Shown here: positions 45,272-54,819 of the stretch, piece by piece
Position numbering within the stretch: position 1 is the first letter of the stretch
Layout: each line of letters begins with the position of its first letter
Source of the DNA: CAITWD01 sp963842065
GTDB lineage: Bacteria > Actinomycetota > Thermoleophilia > Miltoncostaeales > Miltoncostaeaceae
Length of the DNA stretch: 64,000 nt
Assembly: GCA_963842065.1 (NCBI GenBank)
Contig: CAWJEW010000009.1
Location: 186,001 to 250,000 of the forward strand
Reading direction: 5' to 3'
Notes under the pieces: model-generated
Told to the model about the DNA's origin: nothing
The model's database searches: none
The model's input: the letters and a program-made list of their open reading frames with translations, nothing else
Made by a program: the position numbers and the translations under genes

Positions 45272-46275
45272 CAGGCGGGGATCAGCGCGTCATAGCGCGA
45301 GAGTGGGCGGATCTCGACGTCGACCTCGTGCCGCTGCCGGCGCCGGGCCCGGAGGCGCTCAAGCTGGGCCTGATGCTGCGGGTCGGTGAACGTCAACCCG
45401 CCCGCGAACGCCCGGCGATGCCGGGCGGCGAGCTGCCCGGTGTCGAGCACGACCGCAATGACGTACTCCTGGCAGACGCGCAGCTCGACTCGCCGGCCGG
45501 CGAACGCAGGGTCGACGGAGTAGTCGTTGCGATCGACGCGCAGATATGGCTGCTGCGAAACCCTGACCACGGTCCGCCGGTCGGTGTCCGGCAACCGGTC
45601 AGGCAGCGAGCGCATCCGTATGCGCTCCTCGGCGAGCCGCTCGACGGGGACCGCGCGAATCGTGCGGTGCACCCGCTGGTTGGCCTTCTCGCACCACGCG
45701 TCGAACTGGGCCTGGAAGTCGAGGTGGTTCGCGAACCGCCTGCCCGGTTCGAAGTTGGAGCGAAGAAACCGGTGCGATCGCTCGAGGATCCCCTTAGCCT
45801 GCGGATCCGCCGCCTCCAAGATCACCCAGCCAACACCAAGCTGCCCGCAGAACGCGGCGAACTCGCTCGTGGGACGCCCACCGCCGGCGATCGCGCCCTC
45901 GCGGTCCCACACCAGCTTCTCCGGCAACGCCCCGATCCGATCCAGACATCGGCCGAGGCCCCAGAGGATGTCTGGGGCCTGCTTGGAGAACACCAGGCTG
46001 CCTGCGATCACCCGCGACCAGCACAGCTCCGCCGTCACGACGTACCCGCGGCGCAGCTGCCCGTGACCGACCGGGATCAGCTGACGTGGCTCCCACAGAT
46101 CGCACTGCACCAACTCCCCCGGGCGATAGAGCGTCCGCTGGAACGTCCGCCTGACCTGGAACCGCGGTCGGACTTCGCGGACGTAGTCATCGAAGATCGA
46201 CTTGCCGCCCGCATACCCCAGCTCGGCTGCCATCTCGCGCAGCCGCAACGACGGGACCGTTGGATCGGCCTGCAA
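45271..46275 (-). pseudogene. istA: IstA transposase of an IS21 element, N-terminus missing
   Basis: The rve integrase core is intact: VQCDLWEPRQLIPVGHGQ (first Asp), LVWDREGAIAG (second Asp) and DPQAKGILERSHRFLRSNFE (Glu). The C-terminal beta domain (YLRVDRNDYSVDPAFAGRRV) is present. The frame is open upstream to about 46380 (AIESKAPPRYSRAPAGSKLD), but the N-terminal HTH region of about 90 residues is gone. TTG 46275 is only the first possible start. Confidence 0.85.
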
Positions 46276-46605
46276 CTGCTCGCAGATCCACTCCTTGAAC
46301 GGATCGAGCTTCGACCCCGCCGGCGCCCGCGAGTACCTCGGCGGCGCCTTGCTTTCAATCGCCCGGGCTGATCTCGTGAGCGGGCGCGTCGGTCACCCAC
46401 CCCAGCCATCCTTCGTGTCTGGTCGCGAGGTTCCCGACGGCAATAAGCCGGCCCGGCCGGCACCGCGGCCGCGCGCGCTTGTCGCATAGTTGTCGCAGTC
46501 CGCACCGATTGCGGGCGGACTTGGGCGGTCTTGAACGGAGAGACGCTCGTACGGCTGACCGCGCGAGAGCGCCGCAACCATAAGAGATCCCGCATGTCTC
46601 GACGA

Positions 46606-46651
46606 AGGCGACGGCCGGAATCGAACCGGCTCATGGCGGTTTTGCGGACCG
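46606..46651 (-). other. tRNA-Cys(GCA)-like 3' half
   Basis: Read leftward: GCGGTCCGCAAAACCGC (anticodon stem-loop, anticodon GCA, with C at position 33 instead of T), then GCCGGTTCGATTCCGGC T arm and CGTCGCC acceptor strand. The 5' half is absent. Attachment-site relic. Confidence 0.65.
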
Positions 46652-46970
46652 CTGCGTAAGTCTGGAAACCGCCCAGCAAAGCTCGCCGGACTTGTGCCAG
46701 CCGTACGCCAGAGTCCCGCGCGCGCTCCGAGGGCCGCAGGTGCCCGCTCGTGCACTCGGCGCGATTCTCCCACGCCGTCCCGAGATCCCCCACCGTCCCC
46801 CCACCAAACCCGCCGACTCGATCGGTGGAGCGGCGGCTGCTAGGGCTCGGGTACACGCCTGGTGCACACCCGAACGGACGTTCCCGGGTACGAGATGGCA
46901 TCAGATCGAGCACGAAACCCCATAACAGTGGGCTTCTCGTGCCCTCACGTACCCCCTCTTCCCCCCTTTG

Positions 46971-47019
46971 CTTCGGTCGACGAAACCGAAGGCCACAGGT
47001 TCGAATCCTGTCTGGCGCG
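46971..47019 (+). other. tRNA-Arg(ACG)-like 3' half
   Basis: CTTCGGTCGACGAAACCGAA has a 6-bp stem TTCGGT/ACCGAA and a loop with ACG but G at position 33. The T arm CACAGGTTCGAATCCTGT is good, then CTGGCGCG. No 5' half. It lies 141 bp upstream of the hydrolase gene, with GGTGCACACC-like repeats to its left. Confidence 0.6.
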
Positions 47020-47159
47020 TTACAAGCACCGGTGCTTGAGCTCTCCGGTGCGACTGGAAGGATCGGCGCGCGCTGAGCGATTGGGCGTTCTTAGGCGTAT
47101 ACCCGAACTAGGAACGCGACGATGACGCCGTACGACCGGCCGCCAGACTGTGAGAGGCC

Positions 47160-48260
47160 ATGCCCGAGGCTGACAGCACCCCACCGGCAAAGAGGCCGAG
47201 GACGCCAGCCCGGAGGTGGGTCAAGATCCTCGTCGGCGTGGTCGCTGTCCTCGATGTCATCTTGATCATCTTGATCATCGTCGGCATCACCGGAGGCTCG
47301 GGCGGGTCATCGAAATCGGCGAAGCGCGACACGACGGTGCCCGCGGTGCCAACCACGACACCAACGCCTAGAGCAACCGCGGCGCCCACACCAGCTTCAT
47401 CGACCTGGAGCAGCTTCATCGGGGTCCAGGCATACCAAACCTCCGACTTCGCTCAGATCTCGGCCATCGGCGTCAAGCGGGTCCGGATGGACGATCCGAG
47501 CGCGAACACCATCACGACTGCCGCACGCTTCGGGATCACGGTGCTGCCGGAGGCAGACTTCGAGCCGTGGCCAGATCTCAACGGCGGCAAGGGTGACAAG
47601 TACCCACCGCTGCCACAATACGACCGAACATGGGCGGACCGGATGATCGCGCAGTGGACGTCGCTGCCCACTCCGCCCGCGGCAATCGAGGTGTGGAACG
47701 AGCCCTGGCTGAGCACCTTTTGGAAGCCCGCGCCCGATCCGGTCGCCTACTACAATCTCGTAAAGGCGTTCGCAACCGAGGCCTGGAAGACGTGGCCCAA
47801 CGTCCAGATCCTCGTCTCGTCCGACAGCACTGATCCGTCGGGCACGATCAAATGGCGCGCACGTCTCCTCGCCGCGGATACCAGCGGTTTGCTCAAAGAC
47901 CCACGCATCCACCCCGTCACCCACAACTACGTCCAAGGGCGGACGCCAACCCAGGTGACGGCGGAGCCGTGCACGTGGGATCTCGAGCGCTACCAGTGTG
48001 CGTACAACGACTACAAGGCGCACGGAAACCCGAACCCGACGGTCTGGGTGACCGAATTCGGCTGGGAGTCCGGCGTCGTCGGCGCGCAGAACCAAGCCGA
48101 CTACACCGTACAGGCTCTCAACATCTTCAAGAATTCTGGAGAGGTCGCCGAGGCGTACTCATTCCTCTACGAGACGAACTCCACGTTCGACTACAACTGG
48201 CTGAACCCTGACAACTCGCCCAAGCCGATCGTCGCGGCAGTGAAAAAGCTGATCGGATAA
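47160..48260 (+). CDS. Membrane-anchored GH-A clan glycoside hydrolase
   Basis: 366 residues: basic N-terminus, one membrane segment (ILVGVVAVLDVILIILIIVG, about 23-42), a Thr/Pro-rich linker to about residue 82, then a TIM barrel. The acid/base Glu is in AIEVWNEPWLSTFW and the nucleophile Glu in TVWVTEFGWES, the two-Glu pattern of cellulase/GH39/GH5-like enzymes. Acts outside the membrane on an unknown polysaccharide. It starts 141 bp after a tRNA-Arg relic and is followed by a tRNA-Gly relic, so it looks like element cargo. Confidence 0.8.
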   Translation: MPEADSTPPAKRPRTPARRWVKILVGVVAVLDVILIILIIVGITGGSGGSSKSAKRDTTVPAVPTTTPTPRATAAPTPASSTWSSFIGVQAYQTSDFAQISAIGVKRVRMDDPSANTITTAARFGITVLPEADFEPWPDLNGGKGDKYPPLPQYDRTWADRMIAQWTSLPTPPAAIEVWNEPWLSTFWKPAPDPVAYYNLVKAFATEAWKTWPNVQILVSSDSTDPSGTIKWRARLLAADTSGLLKDPRIHPVTHNYVQGRTPTQVTAEPCTWDLERYQCAYNDYKAHGNPNPTVWVTEFGWESGVVGAQNQADYTVQALNIFKNSGEVAEAYSFLYETNSTFDYNWLNPDNSPKPIVAAVKKLIG

Positions 48261-48365
48261 CGCGGAGCGAGGCGCCAAGACGATCGGCGCGAATTGGCCG
48301 CTGCTGAGAGCGCGCCATTTCGTGCGGTTCTGCTGTCGCGGTCGTGTCCACCCTTACCCTCCTGA

Positions 48366-48413
48366 TGTTCACTTCCAAGCTGAACGTCGCGGGTTCGAGC
48401 CCGGCGAATCGCT
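48366..48413 (+). other. tRNA-Gly(UCC)-like 3' half
   Basis: CACTTCCAAGCTGAACGTCG then CGGGTTCGAGCCCGGCGAAT: the CTTCCAAGC anticodon loop and T arm resemble tRNA-Gly(TCC); stem pairing is damaged and the 5' half is absent. Confidence 0.5.
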
Positions 48414-48650
48414 CACCATCTAGGTGTCCGAGCCCAGATTCGCCCGCGGGATGGGCTGCCCGAAATGCGCAACGGCCACGGGCGCGGACAGGCGCCGGCT
48501 GTCTCAAGCGGTCTGGGGCGCACGCGCCGGACTGACGAGCCCTCCAGAAATCCTCACGAGATTCGCGGGACACTTGGGTTCCCTATTTGACGATTCTTGG
48601 AGGGGTATGGGGTACCTGCCCCTGGGCCGCCGACGTCCGGCCGCAGAGAC

Positions 48651-49295
48651 TCACGTCGTTTTTCGGTAGGCCGCGACTTTTCGCTGGCGGATCCCCCGAG
48701 CCGTGTCGTTGCGCAAATCGTACGCCGAAACGAGTTCAAACCGCTCGTTAAGCATCCGGTAGAGCCCGGCGTCCCGTGGGTGGCTGAGATGGGACGTCAG
48801 GAGGTACCCCCCGGGGTTGACCAACACGCGGATCCGGTCGAGCGCAGCCTCCAACTCGGGTATGTGATACAGCACCTCGCAGCAGACGACGGCGTCGAAC
48901 GAGCCGAGTTGCGGCAGGAACACATCACCGACCATGAATTCGGTCCGCACATCGGCATATTGCTGCGCGATTGCAATGCCGGCCGCTACCGGATCGATCC
49001 CGACATAGCGCTCAAACGCGACTCTCTCTAAACGTGAGCGCATTACACCATTCCCGCAGCCCACGTCGAGGATTGACCGGCAGCTGAAAAAGTCGACGTA
49101 GCCGACGATCATGCTGTACCCGCCAACCTGGTCGATCCCTTTCAGGTAGTCCCAGTAGCCGCGCTCGTACTGGTCCGCGTATGCCCCGTTGACGCCTGCC
49201 CACACGCCCTGCTTGTACTTGATCAGGCCCGCGGCTGCAGCCCGATCTCGCAGAAGGTTTGTGACGTTTGCCCGATGGGCCCGCAATGCCGACAT
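48651..49295 (-). CDS. SAM-dependent class I methyltransferase
   Basis: 214 residues from ATG 49295. Motif I SILDVGCGNGVMRSRL, acidic loop YVGIDPVAAGIAIA, motif IV FDAVVCCEVLYHIPELEAAL and post-motif GGYLLTSHLSHPRD. Related to small-molecule or glycan/lipid methyltransferases; substrate unknown. An upstream in-frame extension to 49685 is antisense to the DUF1269 gene and rejected. Confidence 0.85.
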   Translation of the reverse strand: MSALRAHRANVTNLLRDRAAAAGLIKYKQGVWAGVNGAYADQYERGYWDYLKGIDQVGGYSMIVGYVDFFSCRSILDVGCGNGVMRSRLERVAFERYVGIDPVAAGIAIAQQYADVRTEFMVGDVFLPQLGSFDAVVCCEVLYHIPELEAALDRIRVLVNPGGYLLTSHLSHPRDAGLYRMLNERFELVSAYDLRNDTARGIRQRKVAAYRKTT

Positions 49296-49410
49296 CACGT
49301 TGGTCAGCGCTCCTCTCGCGAACGATGCGGGACGCCCTGGGTGTCTCGCCTGTCGCGTTCCGGCGCGGGGCCCCGAACAGCCGCCCAGAGCGCGCGCCGT
49401 CAACGATACA

Positions 49411-49902
49411 TTGTGCCGCACCGCCCTGGAGGCCGCCGCGGCACTGAAGGATTTCAGGGCGGCCCGGCACGCGGGCGCAATCAAACTGATCGACGCCGCC
49501 GTGATCGTGCACACCGCGGAAGGGAGGGTCAAGTTCGTTGAGACGGCGGATCCCGGCGGAAAGACATGGGCCGCACGGGGCGCGATCGCAGGCGGCATCG
49601 TCGGCCTGATCTTCCCGCCCAGCATCATCGTGTCGGCGATCGTCGGCGGGGTCGCCGGCGGGCTGTGGGGCAGGATCCGTGACAAGGGCTACAAGGATGA
49701 AGATCTGCGCGAGATCGGCGAGAGCCTGCCACCCGGGTCATCAGCCATCATCGCGGTCGCCGAGGATCGGATGGTCGAGCAATTGGAGCGCGGACTCGCG
49801 GGGTACCAAAAGATTGCCAAGCATGCGGTCTCGGCCACGATCGCGGCCGCGATCGTGGCCGAGGTTGGCGAGGAACCCGACGAGACGGCCGCAGCCTCTT
49901 GA
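49411..49902 (+). CDS. DUF1269 protein, N-terminal strand missing
   Basis: Core LKDFRAARHAGAIKLIDAAV, LIFPPSIIVSAIVGGVAGGL and YKDEDLREIGESLPPGSSAI is typical of DUF1269. Family members begin with about 20 further residues forming the first strand; here that part is replaced by unrelated sequence and the only start is TTG 49411. Probably truncated by recombination and possibly non-functional. Confidence 0.65.
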   Translation: MCRTALEAAAALKDFRAARHAGAIKLIDAAVIVHTAEGRVKFVETADPGGKTWAARGAIAGGIVGLIFPPSIIVSAIVGGVAGGLWGRIRDKGYKDEDLREIGESLPPGSSAIIAVAEDRMVEQLERGLAGYQKIAKHAVSATIAAAIVAEVGEEPDETAAAS

Positions 49903-50375
49903 GATCCGGTGAGCGCCACCGCGGGGCTGCCGCGGCGGGGGGAGTCGCAATAGACCCGCGGTGGCGTCCTCCTGCCCCGGTGCGGACGACGTTCGCCGCG
50001 GTGGTTCCTTCGCCTTGGCGACCCCATGGGAACCTCCGGGGCTGCAGGGGCGGCGTCGACAGCCCGACCTCGAGCGACCATCCGCCCGCTTTCGACAGCG
50101 CCCGCAGGGCCGCATTGTCGCGCTGGTTCTGGTCCGCATAGCCGAACGCCGCCGCCGCGATGGCGCGGTCGAATGCGCCGCACGTGGCGAGGGATGCGGC
50201 GAGTGTTCAAGGCACGGTGCGCACCGCACGTGCTCGGGTCAATGTGATGTGCCCCGTCGCGGGACGGCGCTTTGGCCCGCGACCAGCGGTCCGTCGCGAC
50301 TGGCGCACTTGGGCGGGGGCGTGCCCACCAACCGGGGCTCCGCCCACGACGCCACCAGACGTCCTGAGCTGTGGG
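49903..50375. other. No gene recognised
   Basis: 473 bp between DUF1269 and GYD paralogue 2. Frames are Arg/Pro-rich shadows with no motif. Confidence 0.4.
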
Positions 50376-50744
50376 TTATTCGAGCGATTCGTAGTCGCAG
50401 TGCCACTGCCTCGCTCCGCCGGGGGGCGCGTACTCGGTGCTGGCAAACTTGGCCATATCCAGCACATGCTCGGCCTCGGCTCCGGTCAGCAGCGAGTGTG
50501 TCTCCATCCTCTCAAATCGCCCGGTCGCCCGAATCCCGGCGAGGACCGTCGCGGCGATGACGGAATCCGCCGCTTCATAGATGGCAAACCCGTCGTGGTC
50601 TCCGAACATCCAGTAGTACGAGATGAGCTTCCCGCCGTTTGCTTCCGTCACCGCTCGCGTCGCCGCCTCCCGATCTTCGGGGCGCTGCACCATCTCGTGC
50701 CACGCGGCCTCGGTGTAGACAAAGAACGTCACGTAGACGGGCAT
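50376..50744 (-). CDS. GYD-domain protein, paralogue 2
   Basis: 122 residues: MPVYVTFFVYTEAAWHEMVQ, YYWMFGDHDGFAIYEAADSV, GRFERMETHSLLTGAEAEHV and the tail TEYAPPGGARQWHCDYESLE. Very close to paralogue 3, including the C-terminal tail. Its start faces the tRNA-Asp relic about 380 bp away. Likely arrived with the element ended by that relic. Confidence 0.85.
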   Translation of the reverse strand: MPVYVTFFVYTEAAWHEMVQRPEDREAATRAVTEANGGKLISYYWMFGDHDGFAIYEAADSVIAATVLAGIRATGRFERMETHSLLTGAEAEHVLDMAKFASTEYAPPGGARQWHCDYESLE

Positions 50745-51126
50745 TCGGTAGTCCTCCTCGATGGGGGCCGGCCCTCGAAGCCGACGAAGAGTTGGTCCGC
50801 GGTGACGAGCGCCAGCGTCGTCGCCCCGCAGTCACCCTACGCAGTCACCCTAAGTCGACCGACCTGCGGTTCGGACGCCGTCTCCGCGGTGTGTGACATT
50901 GATTGGCGGCAAATTCCGCGGCACGTCTCCGTAGCGTCCACACGGACCCGCGTGGCCGACCCTAAGCGCGTGGCACCGGTTGTGACCACCGAGTCGGCGA
51001 GGACCGCCAGAGCGCGGCAGCATCCGTGCTCGATGCGCGCGGAACGTCCGACACGTTGCAGGCCGGCGTACCGTCCGCACCAATCCGCTGTTGTACGTGG
51101 GCTCGGCCCGCCGACGGCACGGACCG

Positions 51127-51164
51127 TGAATCCCGAGTCCGCGGGTTCGACCCCGTCGCTCCCG
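51127..51164 (+). other. tRNA-Asp 3'-end copy, inner att relic
   Basis: TGAATCCCGAGTCCGCGGGT then TCGACCCCGTCGCTCCCG matches the tRNA-Asp 3' half with few changes. A weakened version of its terminator follows (GCCATGCTCATGCGGG, to 51187). Candidate right end of one integrated element. Confidence 0.7.
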
Positions 51165-51461
51165 CCTGTCCGCGCCATGCTCATGCGGGTCTGATTCGGT
51201 GTCCTGGACGACCTGCGGACCGGCAAACTCGGTCCGGAACCGTCGCACGCGGTGCGGGGACAGCGCAGCCCGTGGTGACCGATTGAGGACGCTGCCACCG
51301 ACCCATCGTCGTCGACGGTACGATGCCCCGCGTTCCCACGCTGGCGATGGTCGATTTCGTGACCCCACTGGCGACTCCTGAGTACGTCGTCACCGGCGGA
51401 GCTCATCTCACGCAACGACACGTCGGCGATGACGGAGCAGACCAATCCGGTGTTATGGGCC

Positions 51462-51501
51462 GGCACGAGTCCCTGGGGGTGCCCCCCACGGGACTCGTGC
51501 C
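51462..51501 (-). terminator. Long hairpin beyond the alkylsulfatase stop
   Basis: GGCACGAGTCCC / GGGACTCGTGCC, extended inward by TGGGGG/CCCCCA with a one-base bulge and a 3-nt loop. It lies 21 bp past the leftward stop at 51523. Very stable, no T tract. Confidence 0.7.
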
Positions 51502-51522
51502 ACAAGTGACGACCAGCGATCG

Positions 51523-53322
51523 CTACGGCGTCACAACCGCAAAGTCGGGATTGGGGTTCTCGGTCAGGCTGCCGAGCTTGCCGAGCAGGCTGGCGTCCCC
51601 CTCGATCGTCGCGCCGTGCGTCGTGCCGGCCACGAGGAGCGCGAGCAGTCCAGGACGGGTCAGGGTGATCGAGACGTCAGCCTTGGCCTCCGCGTTCGTG
51701 GGCCAGTGGATCAGGGCTCCGTTGCTGAGCTCCATGCGGTAGTGCTGGTCCTCATCGGTGAGGTGCCAGTTGATCGAGAACGACTCGTTCCACGCCTTCG
51801 GCCCGTTGATCCTGATCGCGACCGTGTCGAACAGCTGGGTCGTCGTGAGCGCCGGCGCCAGACCCGCCGGACTGAGGTCGGTGTGCGCGACCGCGCCCGA
51901 CCGCAGCTCCGACGCCCCGGTCAGGAAGCAGTTCCGCCATGTCGCGCACTCCGCCCCGAACCCCAGCCGCTCGAGGACCGATGCGAGCAGGTCACGCGCG
52001 GCCGGGTCGTCCGGGGCCGCGAAGACGGCATGGCTGGCGAGCTCCGCAGCGAATCGCAGGTCACCTGCGTCGAAGTACTGCTTCGCCGTGGCGACCGTGG
52101 CATCGACGCCCCCGATCACCTCGACGTAGCGGGTCGCAGCTGCTTCGGGCGGGTGCTGCCACAGGTGCGCCGGGTTCCCGTCGTACCAGCCGAGGTAGCG
52201 CTGGTAGATGCCCTTGATGTTGTGGTTCGCAGAGCCGTAGTACCCATGCGTGTGCCAAGCGTTCTCCAGGCCGGGGGGGATCTCGAGGATCTCGGCGATC
52301 TCGCTACCGACATAGCCCTGGTTCATCAGCCGCACGGTCTGGTCGTGCAGATACCCATAGAGGTCTCGCTGCTCGGTGAGGAAGGCGACAATGGCCTCGG
52401 TGCCCCATGTCGGCCAGTGGTGCGAGGCGAACGCCACGTCGGAGTTGGTCGCAAACAGCTCGATTGCCTCGGAGAGGTACCGCGACCAGATCCTCGGGTC
52501 GCGAACCTCGGCGCCGCGCAGCGTGAGCAGGTTGTGCATGTTGTGCGTCGCGTTCTCGGCCATGCACAGGGCGCGCTTGGTGGGAAAATAGAAGTTGAAC
52601 TCGGCCGGACACTCGGTGCCCGGCGTGTTCTGGAAGACGATCCGGACGCCGTCGAGGACCTCTTCCTGGCCGGTGTGGGTGATCGTGAGGGTCGGCGCGA
52701 TGAGCTCGACGAGGCCTGATGAAGCACCGGGTCCGAGCCCCATGCCGAGCATGCTGGTTGGGCCCTTGGGGAGGTTGGCCGCGGCGTAGTAATAGCCACG
52801 GCGCAACATCGCGGTGCCCGCGTACACGTTCTCTGAGACCGCATGATCCAAGAAGTGCTCCGGGGCGACGATCGGGACCTGGGTGTCGGCATCGACCACA
52901 CCCAGCACCCCCCCGAAGTGGTCGACGTGGGGGTGGGTATGGATGACCGCGGTCACAGCACGATCACCGCGGTGCTGGCGGTAGAGGGCGAGGGCCGCGG
53001 TCGCGGTCTCACGCGACACGAGCGGGTCGATGACGATCACCCCATGATCGCTCTCGACGAGCGTCATGTTCGGGATGTCGAAGCCACGGACCTGGTAGAT
53101 GCCGTCGGCCACCTCGTACAGGCCGTGCTTGGCGGTGAGTTGCGCCTGCCGCCACAAGCTGGCGTGTACCGTGCTCGGGCAACCAGCGTCGAGAAAACTC
53201 CATCCGTCTCCCTCGAAGACGACGCGCCCATCGTCGTTCGTGATCACCATCGGATCGATGCTCGCGATAAAGCCCCGGTCAGCGTTCTCGAAGTCGGTTC
53301 GGTCATTGACGTCCGCGGGCAT
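51523..53322 (-). CDS. SdsA/YjcS-like alkyl sulfatase (metallo-beta-lactamase fold)
   Basis: 599 residues from ATG 53322 (AAGGGGA upstream). Hydrolyses alkyl sulfates to alcohol and sulfate. Zinc-site HTHPHVDHFGG, ENATHNMHNLLTLRGAEVRD and FASHHWPTWG are as in SdsA1; then the dimerisation helices and a C-terminal SCP2-like lipid-binding domain (FDTVAIRINGPKAWNESFSI ... ITLTRPGLLALLVAGTTHGA). No signal peptide is visible, so probably cytosolic. It sits between two tRNA-Asp relics, so it could be cargo of the outermost element. Confidence 0.93.
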   Translation of the reverse strand: MPADVNDRTDFENADRGFIASIDPMVITNDDGRVVFEGDGWSFLDAGCPSTVHASLWRQAQLTAKHGLYEVADGIYQVRGFDIPNMTLVESDHGVIVIDPLVSRETATAALALYRQHRGDRAVTAVIHTHPHVDHFGGVLGVVDADTQVPIVAPEHFLDHAVSENVYAGTAMLRRGYYYAAANLPKGPTSMLGMGLGPGASSGLVELIAPTLTITHTGQEEVLDGVRIVFQNTPGTECPAEFNFYFPTKRALCMAENATHNMHNLLTLRGAEVRDPRIWSRYLSEAIELFATNSDVAFASHHWPTWGTEAIVAFLTEQRDLYGYLHDQTVRLMNQGYVGSEIAEILEIPPGLENAWHTHGYYGSANHNIKGIYQRYLGWYDGNPAHLWQHPPEAAATRYVEVIGGVDATVATAKQYFDAGDLRFAAELASHAVFAAPDDPAARDLLASVLERLGFGAECATWRNCFLTGASELRSGAVAHTDLSPAGLAPALTTTQLFDTVAIRINGPKAWNESFSINWHLTDEDQHYRMELSNGALIHWPTNAEAKADVSITLTRPGLLALLVAGTTHGATIEGDASLLGKLGSLTENPNPDFAVVTP

Positions 53323-53629
53323 GATTCGTCCCCTTAGTTCGTTGGTCTCCACTCCCGCTGCCAGCGTCCCAAATGGTCGTCGCGCACACCATCCGGCGAA
53401 CACCGGGAGCAGGGTGCCGCGCGCGTGGGGCCGGGTGCGAGACTTCGCCGCTGACGGCTCGTGGACGGATGCCGGTCGCCCGTAACGGCGTTGCAACATC
53501 GGCCGTGCCTGTCACGGCCGGATCACCCGTGGTCGAGCCATCGCCGACCGAACCGACTCGACCGGGACAGGAACGCGGCCTCACACGACCTGGGTCGTTA
53601 CCGACGGTTTTCGAACGGATCCGCCGCTC

Positions 53630-53702
53630 GGTCGGTCCCGAGGTCGCGGGTTCGGACCCGTCGCTCCGGTCGGGAAACGCCACGCTTATGCGGGGCTTTC
53701 TT
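53630..53702 (+). other. tRNA-Asp 3' end plus terminator copy, outer att relic
   Basis: GGTCGCGGGTTCGGACCCGT CGCTCC followed by CGCCACGCTTATGCGGGGCT TTCTTG parallels the tRNA-Asp 3' half and its downstream terminator at 6061-6126, in the same orientation. The best candidate for the right boundary of the accessory region, about 47.6 kb from the intact tRNA. Confidence 0.75.
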
Positions 53703-53776
53703 GCTGCGCATGGGCGATCTGACCGTAGACGCACCGGGCTTCGTCGCGGAGGCCGACGGAGCCCGCCATGTCGGGA

Positions 53777-54145
53777 CTATCCGTGCGATTCGTAATCCGC
53801 ATGCCACTGGGTCGCGCCGCCCGGCGGCGCGTAGTCGGTCGCCGCGAACTTGGCCATATCCAGGACGCGCTGTGCTTCTGCCCCCGTCAGCAGCGATCGA
53901 GTCTTCATTTCCTCGAGGCGGCCCGTTGAGCGAATCCCCGCGAGCACCGTGGCGGCCGCGACGGCATCGGGCGCTTCGTAGATGGCGAGCCCGTCGTGGT
54001 CCCCGAACATCCAGTAGAACGAGAGCAGCCTGCCACCATTGGACTCCACCACTTTCCGCGCTGCGGCCTCGCGATCCTCAGGCTTCTGCACCATTTCGTG
54101 CCATGCGGCCTTCGTGTACGAGAAGTACGTCACGTACGTCGGCAT
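53777..54145 (-). CDS. GYD-domain protein, paralogue 3
   Basis: 122 residues: MPTYVTYFSYTKAAWHEMVQ, FYWMFGDHDGLAIYEAPDAV, MKTRSLLTGAEAQRVLDMAK and tail DYAPPGGATQWHADYESHG. GGAGGGAG precedes the ATG. The stop lies 75 bp from the outer tRNA-Asp relic. It may be the chromosomal ancestor of the other two or cargo of an element. Confidence 0.87.
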   Translation of the reverse strand: MPTYVTYFSYTKAAWHEMVQKPEDREAAARKVVESNGGRLLSFYWMFGDHDGLAIYEAPDAVAAATVLAGIRSTGRLEEMKTRSLLTGAEAQRVLDMAKFAATDYAPPGGATQWHADYESHG

Positions 54146-54819
54146 GTCTCCCTCCTCCGGTATAAGTACCGACCACTCAAGGCAAGCGGCTCGAGCACTG
54201 ATAACGGCGCGGGACTCGCCTTGATGCCATTACCGTAAGCCGGCAGGGCGTCACGAATGCGGCAGTCACCGACGAAACGACCGCGTTGGTCGTAATTTCC
54301 GGCAACTACGACCACCCTCACCAAGACGACGCGTGAGGCGCACAGCGCAGATGCGAGGTGCGGCCCGCGACACAGCGCGCGCAACGGGTGTCTCCGCACG
54401 TCGACGCGGCAATCGTCGATGGCCTCAGAACGCTCAGCTCGACACGAGCGACGTCGCGTCGCGCAGGGAGGGCGGCCCCTGACGGCGCCGTAAGCGTCGG
54501 GCGGTCGGGTACACACGGAGAGCTTCGAGCGTTCGTGAACGCAGCCCGCGAACAACCCGAGGGAGAGTGTGCCGCGGGGGCGCGCGGGGTGTTGCGATCT
54601 TCACGTCGACGCTGTCGGCGGCGTTCGTCGCCGGCGCCGTGGCACTCGTGCTCGTTCTTCTGGCCGCCAGGGGGGGGAACTGACCCAGATTCGACAGCCC
54701 CGGCGGGACGCATTGTCTCGCACAGGCCCCGCCATTCTCGGACCGGTTCGTCGACCCGGCCGGGGGGCGGTCGCAGGCACCGCCTCGCGCCTGTCCGGGC
54801 GGCGGCGGGTATCGTTTCG
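54146..54819. other. No gene recognised
   Basis: 674 bp between divergently arranged genes. Long Arg-rich frames on both strands, no motif. Presumably holds promoters for the GYD gene and the methyltransferase. Confidence 0.4.

Noticed and set aside
44824..46371. 515-codon rightward frame across istA/istB
   Set aside because: Antisense of the IS21 genes; no motif of its own.
51616..52719. 367-codon rightward frame inside the alkylsulfatase
   Set aside because: Antisense shadow of a clearly recognised enzyme; Arg/Asp/Val-rich composition typical of such shadows.
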